64,000 nt of DNA from Propionibacteriaceae bacterium AM104-82 (GTDB lineage: Bacteria > Actinomycetota > Actinomycetes > Propionibacteriales > Propionibacteriaceae): assembly GCA_027658995.1 (NCBI GenBank), contig JAQDQK010000003.1, forward strand, positions 144,663-208,662. The letters run 5' to 3'. Both the position numbers and the translations under genes were made by a program. Below are positions 1 through 11,853 of this stretch, in pieces (the stretch's first letter is position 1; every line of letters starts with the position of its first letter). Below the pieces are notes generated by a model. It was not told where the DNA came from. It worked only from the letters and a program-made list of their open reading frames with translations, and did no database searches.

Positions 1-320
1 GTCGCGGAGAGCGCGAAGAGTCCCTGGATCAGCGGGGAGATGGGGCGCAACGGCGCGAACATGATGACCAGGCCCAACAGCAGCAGCAGGGCGCCGGTGA
101 CGACGACCCCCAGCCGGGAGAACGCGAGCGACGCCCCCGCCGCGACGATCAGGACGGCACCGACCACGAGCAGCGCCCAGTCCGCGATCGACGGCACGTT
201 GTCGAACCTCGCGAGCTTCAGGTACAGGCGCGCCCCGCCCGTCCACGCCAGCAACAGCCCGGCGGTCGTGGCGCCGAGCGCCAGGAGGAGGCTCAGGACC
301 CTTCTCACGAAACTGGACAT
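1..320 (-). CDS. Small multi-pass membrane protein, 3' end cut by window edge
   Basis: The frame opens with ATG at 320 on the minus strand and runs off the left edge of the window without a stop, so only about 106 codons are visible. A GAGGAG ribosome binding site lies a few bases before the ATG. The product begins MSSFVRRVLSLLLALG and shows three hydrophobic stretches at about residues 8-26, 49-67 and 71-89, with basic residues (RR) at the cytoplasmic N-terminus. I recognise no family or catalytic motif. It may be a DUF-type actinobacterial membrane protein; function is unknown. Confidence 0.7.
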   Translation of the reverse strand, partial: MSSFVRRVLSLLLALGATTAGLLLAWTGGARLYLKLARFDNVPSIADWALLVVGAVLIVAAGASLAFSRLGVVVTGALLLLLGLVIMFAPLRPISPLIQGLFALSA

Positions 321-386
321 CGGTGCTCCTCACGAAGGTGTCCGGGAAGCGTATCCGCGCGCCCGGGTCACGCTCCTGAGTCGGCG

Positions 387-1055
387 TCACCCGCGGGCGG
401 CGGCGCCGAGCGTCGTGAGGCGCAGCTCCTGGGCGAGCGCCAGATACAGCTCGGCGCAGGCGAGGGCGTCGGTGAGCGCGTCGTGGCCCCGGTAGCTCGG
501 CAGACCCGCCCGTGCCCGCAGCCGCCACAGCCGCGCCGCGTCGCGCGGCAGGTCCTCCGCGTCGCCGAGGGCGCGCAGACCGAGCGCCATGGTGTCGACG
601 CTGGGGATCGTGACGTCGATCCCGTACAACCGGCGCACCGCGGCCCGCAGGAAGCCCTCCTCGACGGCGACGTGGTGCGCGAGCAGCACGCGGCCCGCCA
701 ACGCGCCGAAGACCCGGTCGAGCGCCTGCTCGATCGGGACACCCGTCGAGCGCACCTCGTCGTCTGTCAGTTGGTGGATCACGGCGGACTGGCCGACGTC
801 GACGCCCTGGTCGACCAGGTAGCTCTCCGCGGTGCCGAATGGGATGCGCGTCCCGTCGACGGCGAGGGTCCCGACCGAGAGGATGTGGTCGGTGCGGGCG
901 TCCAGGCCGGTGGTCTCGAGGTCGACGGCGAGCAGTCGCGCGTCCTCCAGCCTGGTGCCGGGCGGCGCGACCGGCGCCTCCAGGAAGCGGCGCAGGCCGC
1001 CCTCGGGGACGCTGGCGGCCAGCGCGGCATTGGAGCGGCGCCGGAAGAACCTCAT
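387..1055 (-). CDS. DnaQ-like DEDDh 3'-5' exonuclease
   Basis: The 222-residue product carries the exonuclease I motif VDLETTG (Asp45, Glu47) and a C-terminal HD...D segment (GHDALTDA, about residue 194), the pattern of the DEDDh branch to which the DNA polymerase III epsilon subunit belongs. These enzymes remove nucleotides from 3' ends of DNA or RNA with two metal ions. Its ATG overlaps the stop of the upstream cNMP/CBS/DUF294 gene by 4 bases, so the two are translationally coupled. That pairing (CBS-DUF294 protein plus small DnaQ-like exonuclease) is known in other bacteria near acetate-uptake genes, though no such transporter is visible here. A stand-alone repair or RNA-processing role fits better than a replicative proofreader, but the substrate is not shown by the sequence. 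Confidence 0.85.
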   Translation of the reverse strand: MRFFRRRSNAALAASVPEGGLRRFLEAPVAPPGTRLEDARLLAVDLETTGLDARTDHILSVGTLAVDGTRIPFGTAESYLVDQGVDVGQSAVIHQLTDDEVRSTGVPIEQALDRVFGALAGRVLLAHHVAVEEGFLRAAVRRLYGIDVTIPSVDTMALGLRALGDAEDLPRDAARLWRLRARAGLPSYRGHDALTDALACAELYLALAQELRLTTLGAAARG

Positions 1056-2875
1056 GACATGAACTGGGTCTGGAACGACACCGCCACGCCCTGCTGGGCG
1101 CGACGCACGATCGCGAACGCCTCGCGCAGGTGCCGCCGCTCGAAGTCGGACAGGTCGTCGGGGTCGATGAAGTTGTTGGGCTCCTCGCCCGCCGCGACGA
1201 GTCGACCCTGGTGCCGGAGCCGGGTGTAGCCAAGGAACTCGTGCGCGTCCAACAGGTTGGCGACCTCGGCGCCGTGCTCGGCCGCTGCGGCCAACCGCGC
1301 CCTGGTGCCGACCTGCGGAAGGCCCCAGCGCAGCGCGTACAGCCGGGCGACGTCGACGACCGGGGTGATGCCGCCCAGCTTGATGTCGAGCCGGTCGCGA
1401 TGCTCACCCTGCTTCTCGACCACGAAGCCGCGCAGGAAGCCGATGGGCACCTCAATGTCGTTGGCATGGCTGGCGAGGTGCCCCAGGAACCGGGTCGACC
1501 CGGGCGCCGCCGCCAGCACGCGGCGGTGCAGCGCCGTGAACAGCGTCTGGTCGCCGTGGATGGGGCGCATGTCGAAGAAGATCGACGAGTTCAGCACGGC
1601 CTCGGCGGTCGGCGAGGAGAGCCAGGCGCCGAACTCCTGTCCCCATCTCGTGACGCTCTGCCGCCACCTCGGGTTGGTCGCCATCGCGTCCCCGTCGCAG
1701 CGCGGGAAGCCGCACGCCTCCAGCGCGGCCGTGACCTCCTCCGCCAGGTCGGCGAAGTAGTCCTCGTGCTCGGGCAGCACCGCGTCGGAGATCAGGAAGG
1801 CGTGGTCCTGGTCGGAGCCGAGCGCCTGCTCCTGGCGGGCGAGTGACCCGAGCGCCACCCAGCAGTAGGGGACCGGTGGCGGGCCGAGACGCTCCTCGGC
1901 GAGCGTCGCGATCCGCTGCCAGAGCGCGCCGGTGGTGCGCGAGACGAGCTTGGTGATGTCCTCGGCGGTGGCGTCCTGGCGCAGCAGTCGGGTGACAAGG
2001 CTCGGCATCCTGCCCATCACCTCGGCCAGACCGGCGACGTCGTGCTGCCGGGCGAGGTCGCCCGCCAGGTACAGCGGGCTGGAGCGCTCCAGCCGCATCA
2101 GGTCGCCGGAGGTGATCATCCCCACGACCCGCTCTCCGTCGAGCACCGGCAGGTGGTGGATGGTGTTCTCGACGAGGCTGAGCAGCGCGTCCAGGGCAAG
2201 CGCGCCCGCGTCGATCGTGTGCGGTGCAGACGTCATCACCTCGGCGAGCGGCGTGTCGACTGGCTGGGCGCGCGCGACGACCCTGCGCAGGTCGCGGTCG
2301 GTGAGGATGCCCGCGAGCCGGTCGCCCGAGGTGACGATGATCGCCGAGATCTTCTCCCGGTCCATGGCCCGGGCGGCGTCCCCGACCGTCGCCGACGCGT
2401 CGATCGTGACGGGGTCGCGGGTCAGCATCTCCGCGACGGGCACCTGCAGCACGGGCCCGTCGTCGGGCATCGTCTTGACGGCGTCGGAGAGTCGCGACTG
2501 CGTGAAGAACCGCAGCACCTCGGGGACCTGCACCAGTTCGGCGACCACGTCGGCGTCGAAGGACCACAGCAGCGTGTCCTCGATGGCCGTGAAGGTGAAG
2601 CGCGAGGGTCGCTGCTCGATGATCGAGGCCTGCCCGAAGCAGGCACCCGCCTCCTCGTGCGTGATCAGTTCGCCGTCGGTGTCGAGGACCTCGACGGCGC
2701 CTGAGCGGATCACGTGCAGCCGCGAGGGCGACGACCCGGCGGCCAGGATCACGGTGCCGCGCCGCACGTAGCTGCCGGAGGCGCGCCGCGCGAAGGCGGC
2801 GAGCCGGCCGGGCGGCAACAGCGACCAGGGTTCGCGGCCGGCCAGAAACTGCGTCGTCTCTGCGAGCTCGGACAT
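1052..2875 (-). CDS. cNMP-binding / CBS-pair / DUF294 putative nucleotidyltransferase
   Basis: The 607-residue product has three parts: an N-terminal cyclic-nucleotide-binding-like fold (about residues 10-130, with the GTVILAAGSSPSRLHVIRSG pattern), a pair of CBS domains (about 145-265, each with the I(I/A)VxxxDRLxGILTDRDL-type motif) and a DUF294 nucleotidyltransferase domain (about 290-430) followed by its helical C-terminal DUF294_C region. The GS...R.E...SDQDHAF motif (GSLARQEQALGSDQD) is the metal and nucleotide site of this polymerase-beta-like superfamily, shared with GlnD. It probably senses an adenine nucleotide and modifies or regulates a partner protein; the partner is unknown. It is cotranscribed with the exonuclease downstream. 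Confidence 0.85.
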   Translation of the reverse strand: MSELAETTQFLAGREPWSLLPPGRLAAFARRASGSYVRRGTVILAAGSSPSRLHVIRSGAVEVLDTDGELITHEEAGACFGQASIIEQRPSRFTFTAIEDTLLWSFDADVVAELVQVPEVLRFFTQSRLSDAVKTMPDDGPVLQVPVAEMLTRDPVTIDASATVGDAARAMDREKISAIIVTSGDRLAGILTDRDLRRVVARAQPVDTPLAEVMTSAPHTIDAGALALDALLSLVENTIHHLPVLDGERVVGMITSGDLMRLERSSPLYLAGDLARQHDVAGLAEVMGRMPSLVTRLLRQDATAEDITKLVSRTTGALWQRIATLAEERLGPPPVPYCWVALGSLARQEQALGSDQDHAFLISDAVLPEHEDYFADLAEEVTAALEACGFPRCDGDAMATNPRWRQSVTRWGQEFGAWLSSPTAEAVLNSSIFFDMRPIHGDQTLFTALHRRVLAAAPGSTRFLGHLASHANDIEVPIGFLRGFVVEKQGEHRDRLDIKLGGITPVVDVARLYALRWGLPQVGTRARLAAAAEHGAEVANLLDAHEFLGYTRLRHQGRLVAAGEEPNNFIDPDDLSDFERRHLREAFAIVRRAQQGVAVSFQTQFMS

Positions 2876-2916
2876 GCCCGGAGCCTACCCGGCGCGCCCT
2901 GGGTAGCATCGGCGCC

Positions 2917-3432
2917 GTGACGGAACTCGGGCCGGAATGGACGGTGGGCGACGACGGCGTGCCCTGGCGGCGCGCCGCCCGCGTGCTGGTGCTCGCCCCC
3001 GGGCCGAGGGCCCTGCTCGCCACCTCCCACGACGTCGACGACCCGGGTCGCGCGTGGTGGTTCACCGTTGGCGGCGGCATCGAGCCGGGGGAGTCGGCCC
3101 GCGAGGCCGCCGTCCGCGAGGTGCGGGAGGAATCCGGCATCGAGCTTTCCCCCGAGGATCTCATCGGGCCGGTCGCGACCCGCAGCGCCGTGCTCGACTT
3201 CGCGTCGGGCGATGTGCGCCAGGAGGAGGAGTACTACCTCGCGCGGCTCGGCTGGGAGCCCCCTGTCGCGCACACGGGCTGGACGGAACTGGAGCGCGCC
3301 TCGATGGATCTGGTCTGCTGGGTCGACCCGGTGGTGCTGCGCTCGGGCGTCGAGGTGTTCCCGCCCGCTCTCGCGGACCTGATCGAGCGGTTGGCCTCGG
3401 GCTGGGACGGCTCCGTCGAGCCGCTCCACTGA
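2917..3432 (+). CDS. NUDIX hydrolase
   Basis: The 171-residue product contains a complete NUDIX box, GX5EX7REUXEEXGU, from GGGIEPGESAREAAVREVRE through EESGI (about residues 51-73), so it should hydrolyse a nucleoside diphosphate linked to another group. The substrate cannot be read from the sequence; house-cleaning pyrophosphohydrolase is the default. The start is GTG at 2917. There is no ribosome binding site, but TAGCAT lies at 2904-2909, exactly seven bases before the GTG, which fits a leaderless mRNA. The gene is divergent from the cNMP/CBS gene. Confidence 0.85.
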   Translation: MTELGPEWTVGDDGVPWRRAARVLVLAPGPRALLATSHDVDDPGRAWWFTVGGGIEPGESAREAAVREVREESGIELSPEDLIGPVATRSAVLDFASGDVRQEEEYYLARLGWEPPVAHTGWTELERASMDLVCWVDPVVLRSGVEVFPPALADLIERLASGWDGSVEPLH

Positions 3433-3471
3433 GAGTGGTTTAACGTATAGCCACATCCCGGGAACGCTCGG

Positions 3472-6498
<3,027 letters not shown>

Positions 6499-6598
6499 GC
6501 TCCCGGCGGTGAGCGCCGACGCCCCTCGACGCCGTCACACTGCGCATTTCGCGCAGGACCGGTGATCGGAGCGGCCTCGGCGCCCACCCCAGCGACCA

Positions 6599-6618
6599 TT
6601 GCCACAACCCTGTGGTAA
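6599..6618. promoter_or_regulatory. Candidate activator palindrome upstream of pflB
   Basis: TTGCCACA-ACCC-TGTGGTAA is a near-perfect inverted repeat (one mismatch) centred between 6608 and 6609. With TAGTAT at 6639-6644 as the -10 and a start near 6651, the centre falls at about -42.5, the usual place for a class II activator of the CRP/FNR family, and no good -35 is present. The sequence matches neither the classical FNR (TTGAT-N4-ATCAA) nor Rex consensus, so the protein that binds is unknown. Confidence 0.45.
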
Positions 6619-6623
6619 ATAAA

Positions 6624-6644
6624 GCCTCCTACGGGAGGTAGTAT
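6624..6644 (+). promoter_or_regulatory. pflB -10 region with small inverted repeat
   Basis: CCTCC-TACG-GGAGG forms a 5-bp inverted repeat directly before TAGTAT (6639-6644), the best -10 hexamer in this 248-base gap. The rest of the gap holds a weak hairpin after lacZ (CTGCGC-ATTTC-GCGCAG, 6540-6556) without a T-run. Confidence 0.35.
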
Positions 6645-6746
6645 TAGCGGCACAGCGCCGTACCGTCCCCCTCGGGTCCGATCCAACCGGGTTTCGGGTG
6701 GCGCTGCGGTGCGCTCTGAACCAAACACGTGTCTCACAGGAGCGAT

Positions 6747-9020
6747 ATGACGGCCTCGGCCCCCACCCGCGAAGAATCCCTCGTCCCCGAGAATGCCTGG
6801 GGAGGGTTCGTTCCCGGAGCGTGGCAGGACAGCATCGACGTGCGCGACTTCATCCTCGCCAACTTCACGCCCTACACCGGCGACGCCGCGTTCCTCTCCG
6901 GCCCGACCGACAAGACGCTCAACGTGTGGGACACGCTGCAGCGCGACTTCCTGAGCATCGAGCGCGCCAAGCGCGTCTACGACGTCGAGACCCACATCCC
7001 CGCCGACGTCGACGCGTTCCCGGCCGGCTACATCTGCGCTGACGACGACGTCATCGTCGGCCTGCAGACCGACACCCCGCTGAAGCGGCCCATGATGCCG
7101 GCGGGCGGCTGGCGGATGGTCGAGACCGCGACCCGAGAGGCCGGCCTCGAGCCGGACGAGCGGATCAAGGAGATCTTCACCCGCTACCGCAAGACGCACA
7201 ACGAGGCCGTCTTCGACATCTACACCCCGCGCATCCGCGCCGCCCGCAGTTCGCACCTGATCACCGGCCTGCCGGACGCCTACGGCCGCGGCCGCATCAT
7301 CGGCGACTACCGTCGCGTCGCGCTGTACGGCGTCGACCGGCTGATCCAGGCCAAGCAAGCCGACAAGGACTCCATCGCCGACGAGCCGTTCAGCGAGAAC
7401 TGGGCCCGCTACCGCGAGGAGCACTCCGAGCAGATCAAGGCGCTGAAGAAGCTCAAGAACCTCGGCGACAGCTACGGCTTCGACCTCTCCCGCCCCGCAG
7501 CCACCTTCCACGAGGCCGTGCAGTGGACCTACCTGGCCTACCTCGCCTCCGTGAAGAGCCAGGACGGCGCCGCCATGAGCATCGGCCGGCTCTCCGGCTT
7601 CTTCGACGTCTACGCCGAGCGCGACCTGGCCTCCGGCCTGATCACCGAGTCCGACGCGCAGGAGATCATCGACGCGCTCGTCACGAAGCTGCGCATCGTG
7701 CGCTTCCTGCGCACCATCGACTACGACCAGATCTTCTCCGGCGACCCCTACTGGGCGACCTGGTCCGACGGCGGCTTCGCAGACGACGGCCGCACGCTCG
7801 TCACCAAGACGTCGTTCCGGCTGCTCCAGACGCTGCGCAACCTCGGCCCCGCGCCCGAGCCGAACATCACCATCTACTGGGACGCCGCGCTGCCCGACGG
7901 CTACAAGGCCTTCTGCTCGCTGATCTCCATCGAGACCTCCGCGATCCAGTACGAGTCCGACGCCGAGATCCGCAGCCACTGGGGCGACGACACCGCCATC
8001 GCCTGCTGCGTCTCCCCGATGGCGATCGGCAAGCAGATGCAGTTCTTCGGCGCCCGCCTCAACACCGCCAAGGCGCTGCTCTACGCCATCAACGGCGGCC
8101 GCGACGAGATGACGGGCAAGCAGGTCGTGGCGGGCTACGACCCGCTCGCGGGCGACCAGCCCCTCGACTTCGACACCGTCTGGGCCAAGTACGACGCGAT
8201 GCTTGACTGGGCGGTGCAGACCTACGTCGAGGCGCTCAACATCATCCACTACTGCCACGACAAGTACGCCTACGAGGCCATGGAGATGGCGCTGCACGAC
8301 GACGAGATCGTGCGCACCATGGGCTGCGGAATGGCGGGCCTCTCGATCGTGGCCGACTCGCTCTCGGCCATCAAGTTCGCCACCGTCACCCCCGTGCGTG
8401 ACGAGTCCGGCCTGGTGGTCGACTACATCACCGAGGGCGACTTCCCCAAGTACGGCAACGACGACGACCGCGCCGACGACCTCGCCAAGCTCGTCGTCTC
8501 GACCGTGATGGAGAAGATCCGCGGCATCAAGCTCTACCGCGACGCCATCGCGACCCAGTCGGTCCTGACGATCACCTCCAACGTCGTCTACGGCAAGGCC
8601 ACCGGCGCCTTCCCGTCGGGCCACGCCGCGGGCACCCCCTTCGCGCCCGGCGCGAACCCCGCCAACGGTGCAGACACCCACGGCATGCTCGCCTCCATGA
8701 TGAGCGTCGGCAAGCTGTCCTACGACGACGCGCTCGACGGCATCTCGCTGACCAACACCATCACCCCGACCGCGCTCGGTCGCACCGAGCAGGAGCGGAT
8801 CGACAACCTGGTCGGCATCCTCGACGCAGGCATGGGGGAGGGGCTCTACCACGCCAACATCAACGTGCTGAACCGCGAGACGCTGCTCGACGCGATGGAG
8901 AACCCGGAGAACTACCCGCAGTTGACCATCCGCGTCTCCGGATACGCCGTCAACTTCGTGAAGCTGACCCGCGAGCAGCAGCTCGACGTGCTCTCACGCA
9001 CCTTCCACGAGGCGCTCTGA
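6747..9020 (+). CDS. pflB: Formate C-acetyltransferase (pyruvate formate-lyase)
   Basis: The 757-residue product converts pyruvate and CoA to acetyl-CoA and formate in anaerobic fermentation, using a glycyl radical. The adjacent catalytic cysteines are Cys420-Cys421 in [10 protein letters not shown], and the radical glycine is Gly732 in RVSGYAV near the C-terminus; both positions agree closely with the E. coli enzyme (Cys418/419, Gly734). ATG at 6747 is chosen over an in-frame GTG at 6729 because AGGAG at 6738-6742 precedes it and falls inside the longer reading. The activase gene follows after 2 bases. The upstream palindrome and -10 suggest control by an activator. Confidence 0.97.
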   Translation: MTASAPTREESLVPENAWGGFVPGAWQDSIDVRDFILANFTPYTGDAAFLSGPTDKTLNVWDTLQRDFLSIERAKRVYDVETHIPADVDAFPAGYICADDDVIVGLQTDTPLKRPMMPAGGWRMVETATREAGLEPDERIKEIFTRYRKTHNEAVFDIYTPRIRAARSSHLITGLPDAYGRGRIIGDYRRVALYGVDRLIQAKQADKDSIADEPFSENWARYREEHSEQIKALKKLKNLGDSYGFDLSRPAATFHEAVQWTYLAYLASVKSQDGAAMSIGRLSGFFDVYAERDLASGLITESDAQEIIDALVTKLRIVRFLRTIDYDQIFSGDPYWATWSDGGFADDGRTLVTKTSFRLLQTLRNLGPAPEPNITIYWDAALPDGYKAFCSLISIETSAIQYESDAEIRSHWGDDTAIACCVSPMAIGKQMQFFGARLNTAKALLYAINGGRDEMTGKQVVAGYDPLAGDQPLDFDTVWAKYDAMLDWAVQTYVEALNIIHYCHDKYAYEAMEMALHDDEIVRTMGCGMAGLSIVADSLSAIKFATVTPVRDESGLVVDYITEGDFPKYGNDDDRADDLAKLVVSTVMEKIRGIKLYRDAIATQSVLTITSNVVYGKATGAFPSGHAAGTPFAPGANPANGADTHGMLASMMSVGKLSYDDALDGISLTNTITPTALGRTEQERIDNLVGILDAGMGEGLYHANINVLNRETLLDAMENPENYPQLTIRVSGYAVNFVKLTREQQLDVLSRTFHEAL

Positions 9021-9022
9021 GC

Positions 9023-9880
9023 ATGAGCGAGGTCCTGCTGGACGCCCCGGGTTGCGGGGCGCCCAGCGCGCCCGCGCAACCGGCGATGGTGGGCGGCATC
9101 CCCGTCGCCAACGACCTGTCGCGCTCCGAACTGCTCCTCGCCCAACGGGTCGGGGAGGTCGGCTCGGTGCACTCCTGGGAGCTGGTCACCGCCGTCGACG
9201 GCCCCGGCACCAGGATGACGACCTTCCTGGCGGGCTGCCCGCTGCGCTGCCTCTACTGCCACAACCCCGACACCATGACCGCCAACCGCGGCATGCCGGT
9301 GCGGGCCGAGGACCTGCTCGCGCGCATCCGGCGCTACCGGGGCGTGTTCCGGGCGACCAGGGGCGGCATCACGCTCTCCGGCGGCGAGGTCCTGCAGCAG
9401 CCGGCCTTCGCGGGCCGGATCCTGCGCGGGGCCAAGGAGATGGGCATCCACACCGCCATCGACACGTCGGGCTTCCTGGGGGCCAACGCCTCCGACGAAC
9501 TGCTCGCCGACGTCGACCTGGTGCTGCTCGACGTCAAGTCCGGCGACGAGGCGACCTACCGTCGGGTGACGGGCCGCGACCTCGCCCCCACCCTCGACTT
9601 CGGCCGCCGACTCGACGCCCTCGGCATCGCGACCTGGATCCGCTTCGTGCTCGTGCCCGGGCTCACCGACGACCCCGACAACATCGCGCCGATCGCCGAC
9701 TACGCGGCGAGCCTCGGCAGCGTCGAACGGGTCGAGGTGCTGCCCTTCCACCAGATGGGCCGCGCCAAGTGGGAGGAGTTGGGGCTGCAGTACGAACTGG
9801 GGGAGACCCAGCCGCCCAGCGCCGACCAGGTCGCGGCCGCGAGGGCAGTGTTCGAGGCCAGGGGCCTGCTCACCTACTGA
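9023..9880 (+). CDS. pflA: Pyruvate formate-lyase activating enzyme (radical SAM)
   Basis: The 285-residue product has the radical-SAM cluster motif CX3CX2C as CPLRCLYC (Cys72, Cys76, Cys79), followed by the SAM-binding TLSGGEVLQQ segment. It installs the glycyl radical on Gly732 of PflB with a [4Fe-4S] cluster and S-adenosylmethionine. It carries about 35 extra N-terminal residues compared with E. coli PflA. It starts 2 bases after pflB, so the pair is one operon. No formate channel (focA) or formate dehydrogenase is nearby. Confidence 0.96.
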   Translation: MSEVLLDAPGCGAPSAPAQPAMVGGIPVANDLSRSELLLAQRVGEVGSVHSWELVTAVDGPGTRMTTFLAGCPLRCLYCHNPDTMTANRGMPVRAEDLLARIRRYRGVFRATRGGITLSGGEVLQQPAFAGRILRGAKEMGIHTAIDTSGFLGANASDELLADVDLVLLDVKSGDEATYRRVTGRDLAPTLDFGRRLDALGIATWIRFVLVPGLTDDPDNIAPIADYAASLGSVERVEVLPFHQMGRAKWEELGLQYELGETQPPSADQVAAARAVFEARGLLTY

Positions 9881-9935
9881 TCGGGACCCGGTTCCCACTA
9901 GCATGTCTGGGGCAGCGTCACGCAAGGAGGCCCCC

Positions 9936-10598
9936 ATGTCCTATCCGCAGAACCCAGGCGGCTACAACGCACCCGGCAACCAGGGCGGCGGCTACCCCCA
10001 GCAGGGCGGCCAGGGCTTCGGACAGCAGTACCCCGGCGGCTACCAGCAACAGAACCCCGGCGGCTACCAGCAACAGAACCCCGGCGGCTACCAGCAACAG
10101 GGCTTCGGGCAGCAGCAGTTCAACCAGGCCCCGCAGAAGAGCAACCTCGGGCTCTGGATCGGCGTCGGGGTGCTCGGCGTCGCGGTGCTCGCGGTGCTGC
10201 TGTGGCTCTTCCTCGGCACCGGCGGCCAGTACGTCGGCAAGAAGATGCCCTCGCTGCCGTCGAGTTTCGCCGGCTGGACCAAGGTCGAAGACACCGGCCT
10301 CGGCATCTCCTTCGGCGAGAACTACGAGAAGGGCGGCAAGCACGTGATGGCCCTTTCCGTCCCGATCGACGACGAGGACAAGCCCGACCCGACGGCCCCG
10401 CCGAGCGGGTTCGGCGACGTCGACGTGCCGGAGCCGCGCAAGATCGGCACCGGCATGTTCTGCTCCGACTACGACTCGATGGGCGTGAAGAACACCTCCT
10501 GCTACGGGGTGTGGGAGGACGGCGTGACCATGTTCATCTCCGAATCGGACTCCGCCGCCGAGGAAGCCCTCAAGGACTTCGTCAAGAGCGGGAAGTAG
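9936..10598 (+). CDS. Membrane-anchored protein with Gly/Gln/Tyr-rich repeat N-terminus
   Basis: The 220-residue product has a low-complexity N-terminus (residues about 1-65, rich in PGGYQQQ units), one transmembrane helix at about residues 70-92 ([24 protein letters not shown]) and an outside domain of about 125 residues with two cysteines (MFCSDY, TSCYG) that may form a disulfide. The topology is cytoplasmic Q/G/Y tail, helix, exported C-terminal domain, as in many actinobacterial DUF membrane proteins. ATG at 9936 is chosen because AAGGAGG lies at 9924-9930. Function is unknown; it is between pflA and the S10 operon. Confidence 0.8.
   Translation: MSYPQNPGGYNAPGNQGGGYPQQGGQGFGQQYPGGYQQQNPGGYQQQNPGGYQQQGFGQQQFNQAPQKSNLGLWIGVGVLGVAVLAVLLWLFLGTGGQYVGKKMPSLPSSFAGWTKVEDTGLGISFGENYEKGGKHVMALSVPIDDEDKPDPTAPPSGFGDVDVPEPRKIGTGMFCSDYDSMGVKNTSCYGVWEDGVTMFISESDSAAEEALKDFVKSGK
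10031..10102 (+). repeat. Three tandem 24-bp coding repeats
   Basis: Three near-identical 24-bp units (10031-10054, 10055-10078, 10079-10102) encode [12 protein letters not shown] octapeptides inside the membrane protein gene. The first two are identical and the third differs only at its end. The number of units may vary between strains through slippage. Confidence 0.9.
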
Positions 10599-10614
10599 GG
10601 GAGGACCCCCGATT

Positions 10615-10643
10615 TGGTCCATCCGGCGAGCCGTGCCAGAATG
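10615..10643 (+). promoter_or_regulatory. S10 operon promoter
   Basis: TTGGTC (10615-10620), a 17-base spacer and CAGAAT (10638-10643) form a good housekeeping sigma promoter. Transcription would begin near 10650 and give a leader of about 224 bases before rpsJ. Confidence 0.6.
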
Positions 10644-10649
10644 GACCGG

Positions 10650-10873
10650 TTGCTCCGCGAGGGGTGCCAGGTGTGGAAGCGCCAGGCGCTCTACGAGTGA
10701 GGTCTACAACGCCCAAGCGCGAGATGTGACCTTCGGAAGGCGAAAGCCGGAGGAAGGGGTGTCTTACCTTGCGGCAACGGGCGCGACACTCCCGACCTCG
10801 GGGGTCGGGGCGACAAGGGGTTTTACCCCGTAGGAACTTGAAATTTCCAAAGGGACGAGAAGAAGGAACGACT
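10650..10873 (+). promoter_or_regulatory. Structured 5' leader of the S10 operon
   Basis: The leader holds no gene but several inverted repeats. They include CCTT-CGG-AAGG (about 10732-10742), CCCGACC-TCGGG-GGTCGGG (10791-10809) and GGGG-TTTTA-CCCC (10817-10829), the last one ending about 45 bases before the rpsJ GTG. In E. coli the S10 leader is bound by L4 for autogenous control; whether this leader works that way is inference. Confidence 0.45.
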
Positions 10874-11185
10874 GTGGCTGGACAAAAGATCCGCATCAGG
10901 CTGCGGGCGTATGACCATGAGGTCATCGACAGCTCGGCGCGCAAGATCGTCGACACCGTGACTCGCACGGGTGCGAAGGTGGCCGGCCCTGTGCCGCTGC
11001 CGACGGAGAAGAACGTGTTCTGCGTTATCCGTTCGCCCCACAAGTACAAGGACAGCCGCGAGCACTTCGAAATGCGCACGCACAAGCGTCTGATCGACAT
11101 CCTCGATCCGACGCCGAAGACCGTCGATTCGCTCATGCGTCTCGACCTGCCTGCTGGCGTTGACATCGAGATCAAGCTCCCGTGA
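10874..11185 (+). CDS. rpsJ: 30S ribosomal protein S10 (uS10)
   Basis: The 103-residue product, beginning [19 protein letters not shown], is a typical S10, part of the 30S head and also the NusE partner in antitermination. The start is GTG at 10874, after a purine-rich GAAGAAGGAA stretch; upstream codons read in frame are leader. It is the first gene of the S10 operon. Confidence 0.98.
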   Translation: MAGQKIRIRLRAYDHEVIDSSARKIVDTVTRTGAKVAGPVPLPTEKNVFCVIRSPHKYKDSREHFEMRTHKRLIDILDPTPKTVDSLMRLDLPAGVDIEIKLP

Positions 11186-11196
11186 GGTCTGCTGAA

Positions 11197-11853
11197 ATGA
11201 GTGAACGAATCGTGAAGGGCATCCTGGGCACCAAGCTCGGCATGACCCAGTTGTGGGACGAGAACAACAAGGTCGTCCCCGTGACTGTCATCCAGGCGGG
11301 ACCGTGCGTCGTGACGCAGGTCCGCACCCCCGAGACCGACGGCTACAACGCCGTGCAGCTCGGCTTCGGCGCCGTCAAGGCGAAGAAGGTCACCAAGCCT
11401 GAGGCCGGGCACTTCGCCAAGGCCGACGTCACCCCCCGCAAGCACCTGGTTGAGCTCCGCACCGCTGACGCGTCCGAGTTCGAACTGGGCCAGGAGCTGA
11501 CCGCCGAGGTCTTCGCCGACGGCGAGATCGTCGACGTGACCGGCACCTCCAAGGGCAAGGGCACCGCCGGTGTCATGAAGCGCCACGGCTTCAAGGGCCT
11601 GCGCGCCTCGCACGGTGTGCACCGCAAGCACCGCTCGCCCGGCTCCATCGGTGGCTGCGCCACCCCCGGCAGGGTCTTCAAGGGCCTTCGCATGGCGGGT
11701 CGCATGGGCAATGACAAGGTCACCGTCCAGAACCTGAAGATTCACGCCGTCGACGCTGAGCGTGGCCTGCTGCTTGTCCGCGGCGCCATCCCCGGAAACA
11801 ATGGCTCCCTCGTCGTCGTCCGCAGCGCAGCTAAGAAGGGTGACGCAGCATGA
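11197..11853 (+). CDS. rplC: 50S ribosomal protein L3 (uL3)
   Basis: The 218-residue product starts [20 protein letters not shown] and contains the conserved extended-loop region around the [15 protein letters not shown] motif that reaches toward the peptidyl transferase centre. ATG at 11197 is preferred to the in-frame GTG at 11182, which lies in the rpsJ stop region. It overlaps rplD by 4 bases. Confidence 0.97.
   Translation: MSERIVKGILGTKLGMTQLWDENNKVVPVTVIQAGPCVVTQVRTPETDGYNAVQLGFGAVKAKKVTKPEAGHFAKADVTPRKHLVELRTADASEFELGQELTAEVFADGEIVDVTGTSKGKGTAGVMKRHGFKGLRASHGVHRKHRSPGSIGGCATPGRVFKGLRMAGRMGNDKVTVQNLKIHAVDAERGLLLVRGAIPGNNGSLVVVRSAAKKGDAA

Noticed and set aside
6625..6637. CTCCTACGGGAGG matches a universal 16S rRNA segment.
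   Set aside because: The similarity ends after about 14 bases and no other rRNA sequence surrounds it; it is a short inverted repeat next to a -10.
10031..10102. Direct repeats tested as a possible CRISPR array.
   Set aside because: The repeats are contiguous with no spacers, are in a coding frame, and no cas genes are present.
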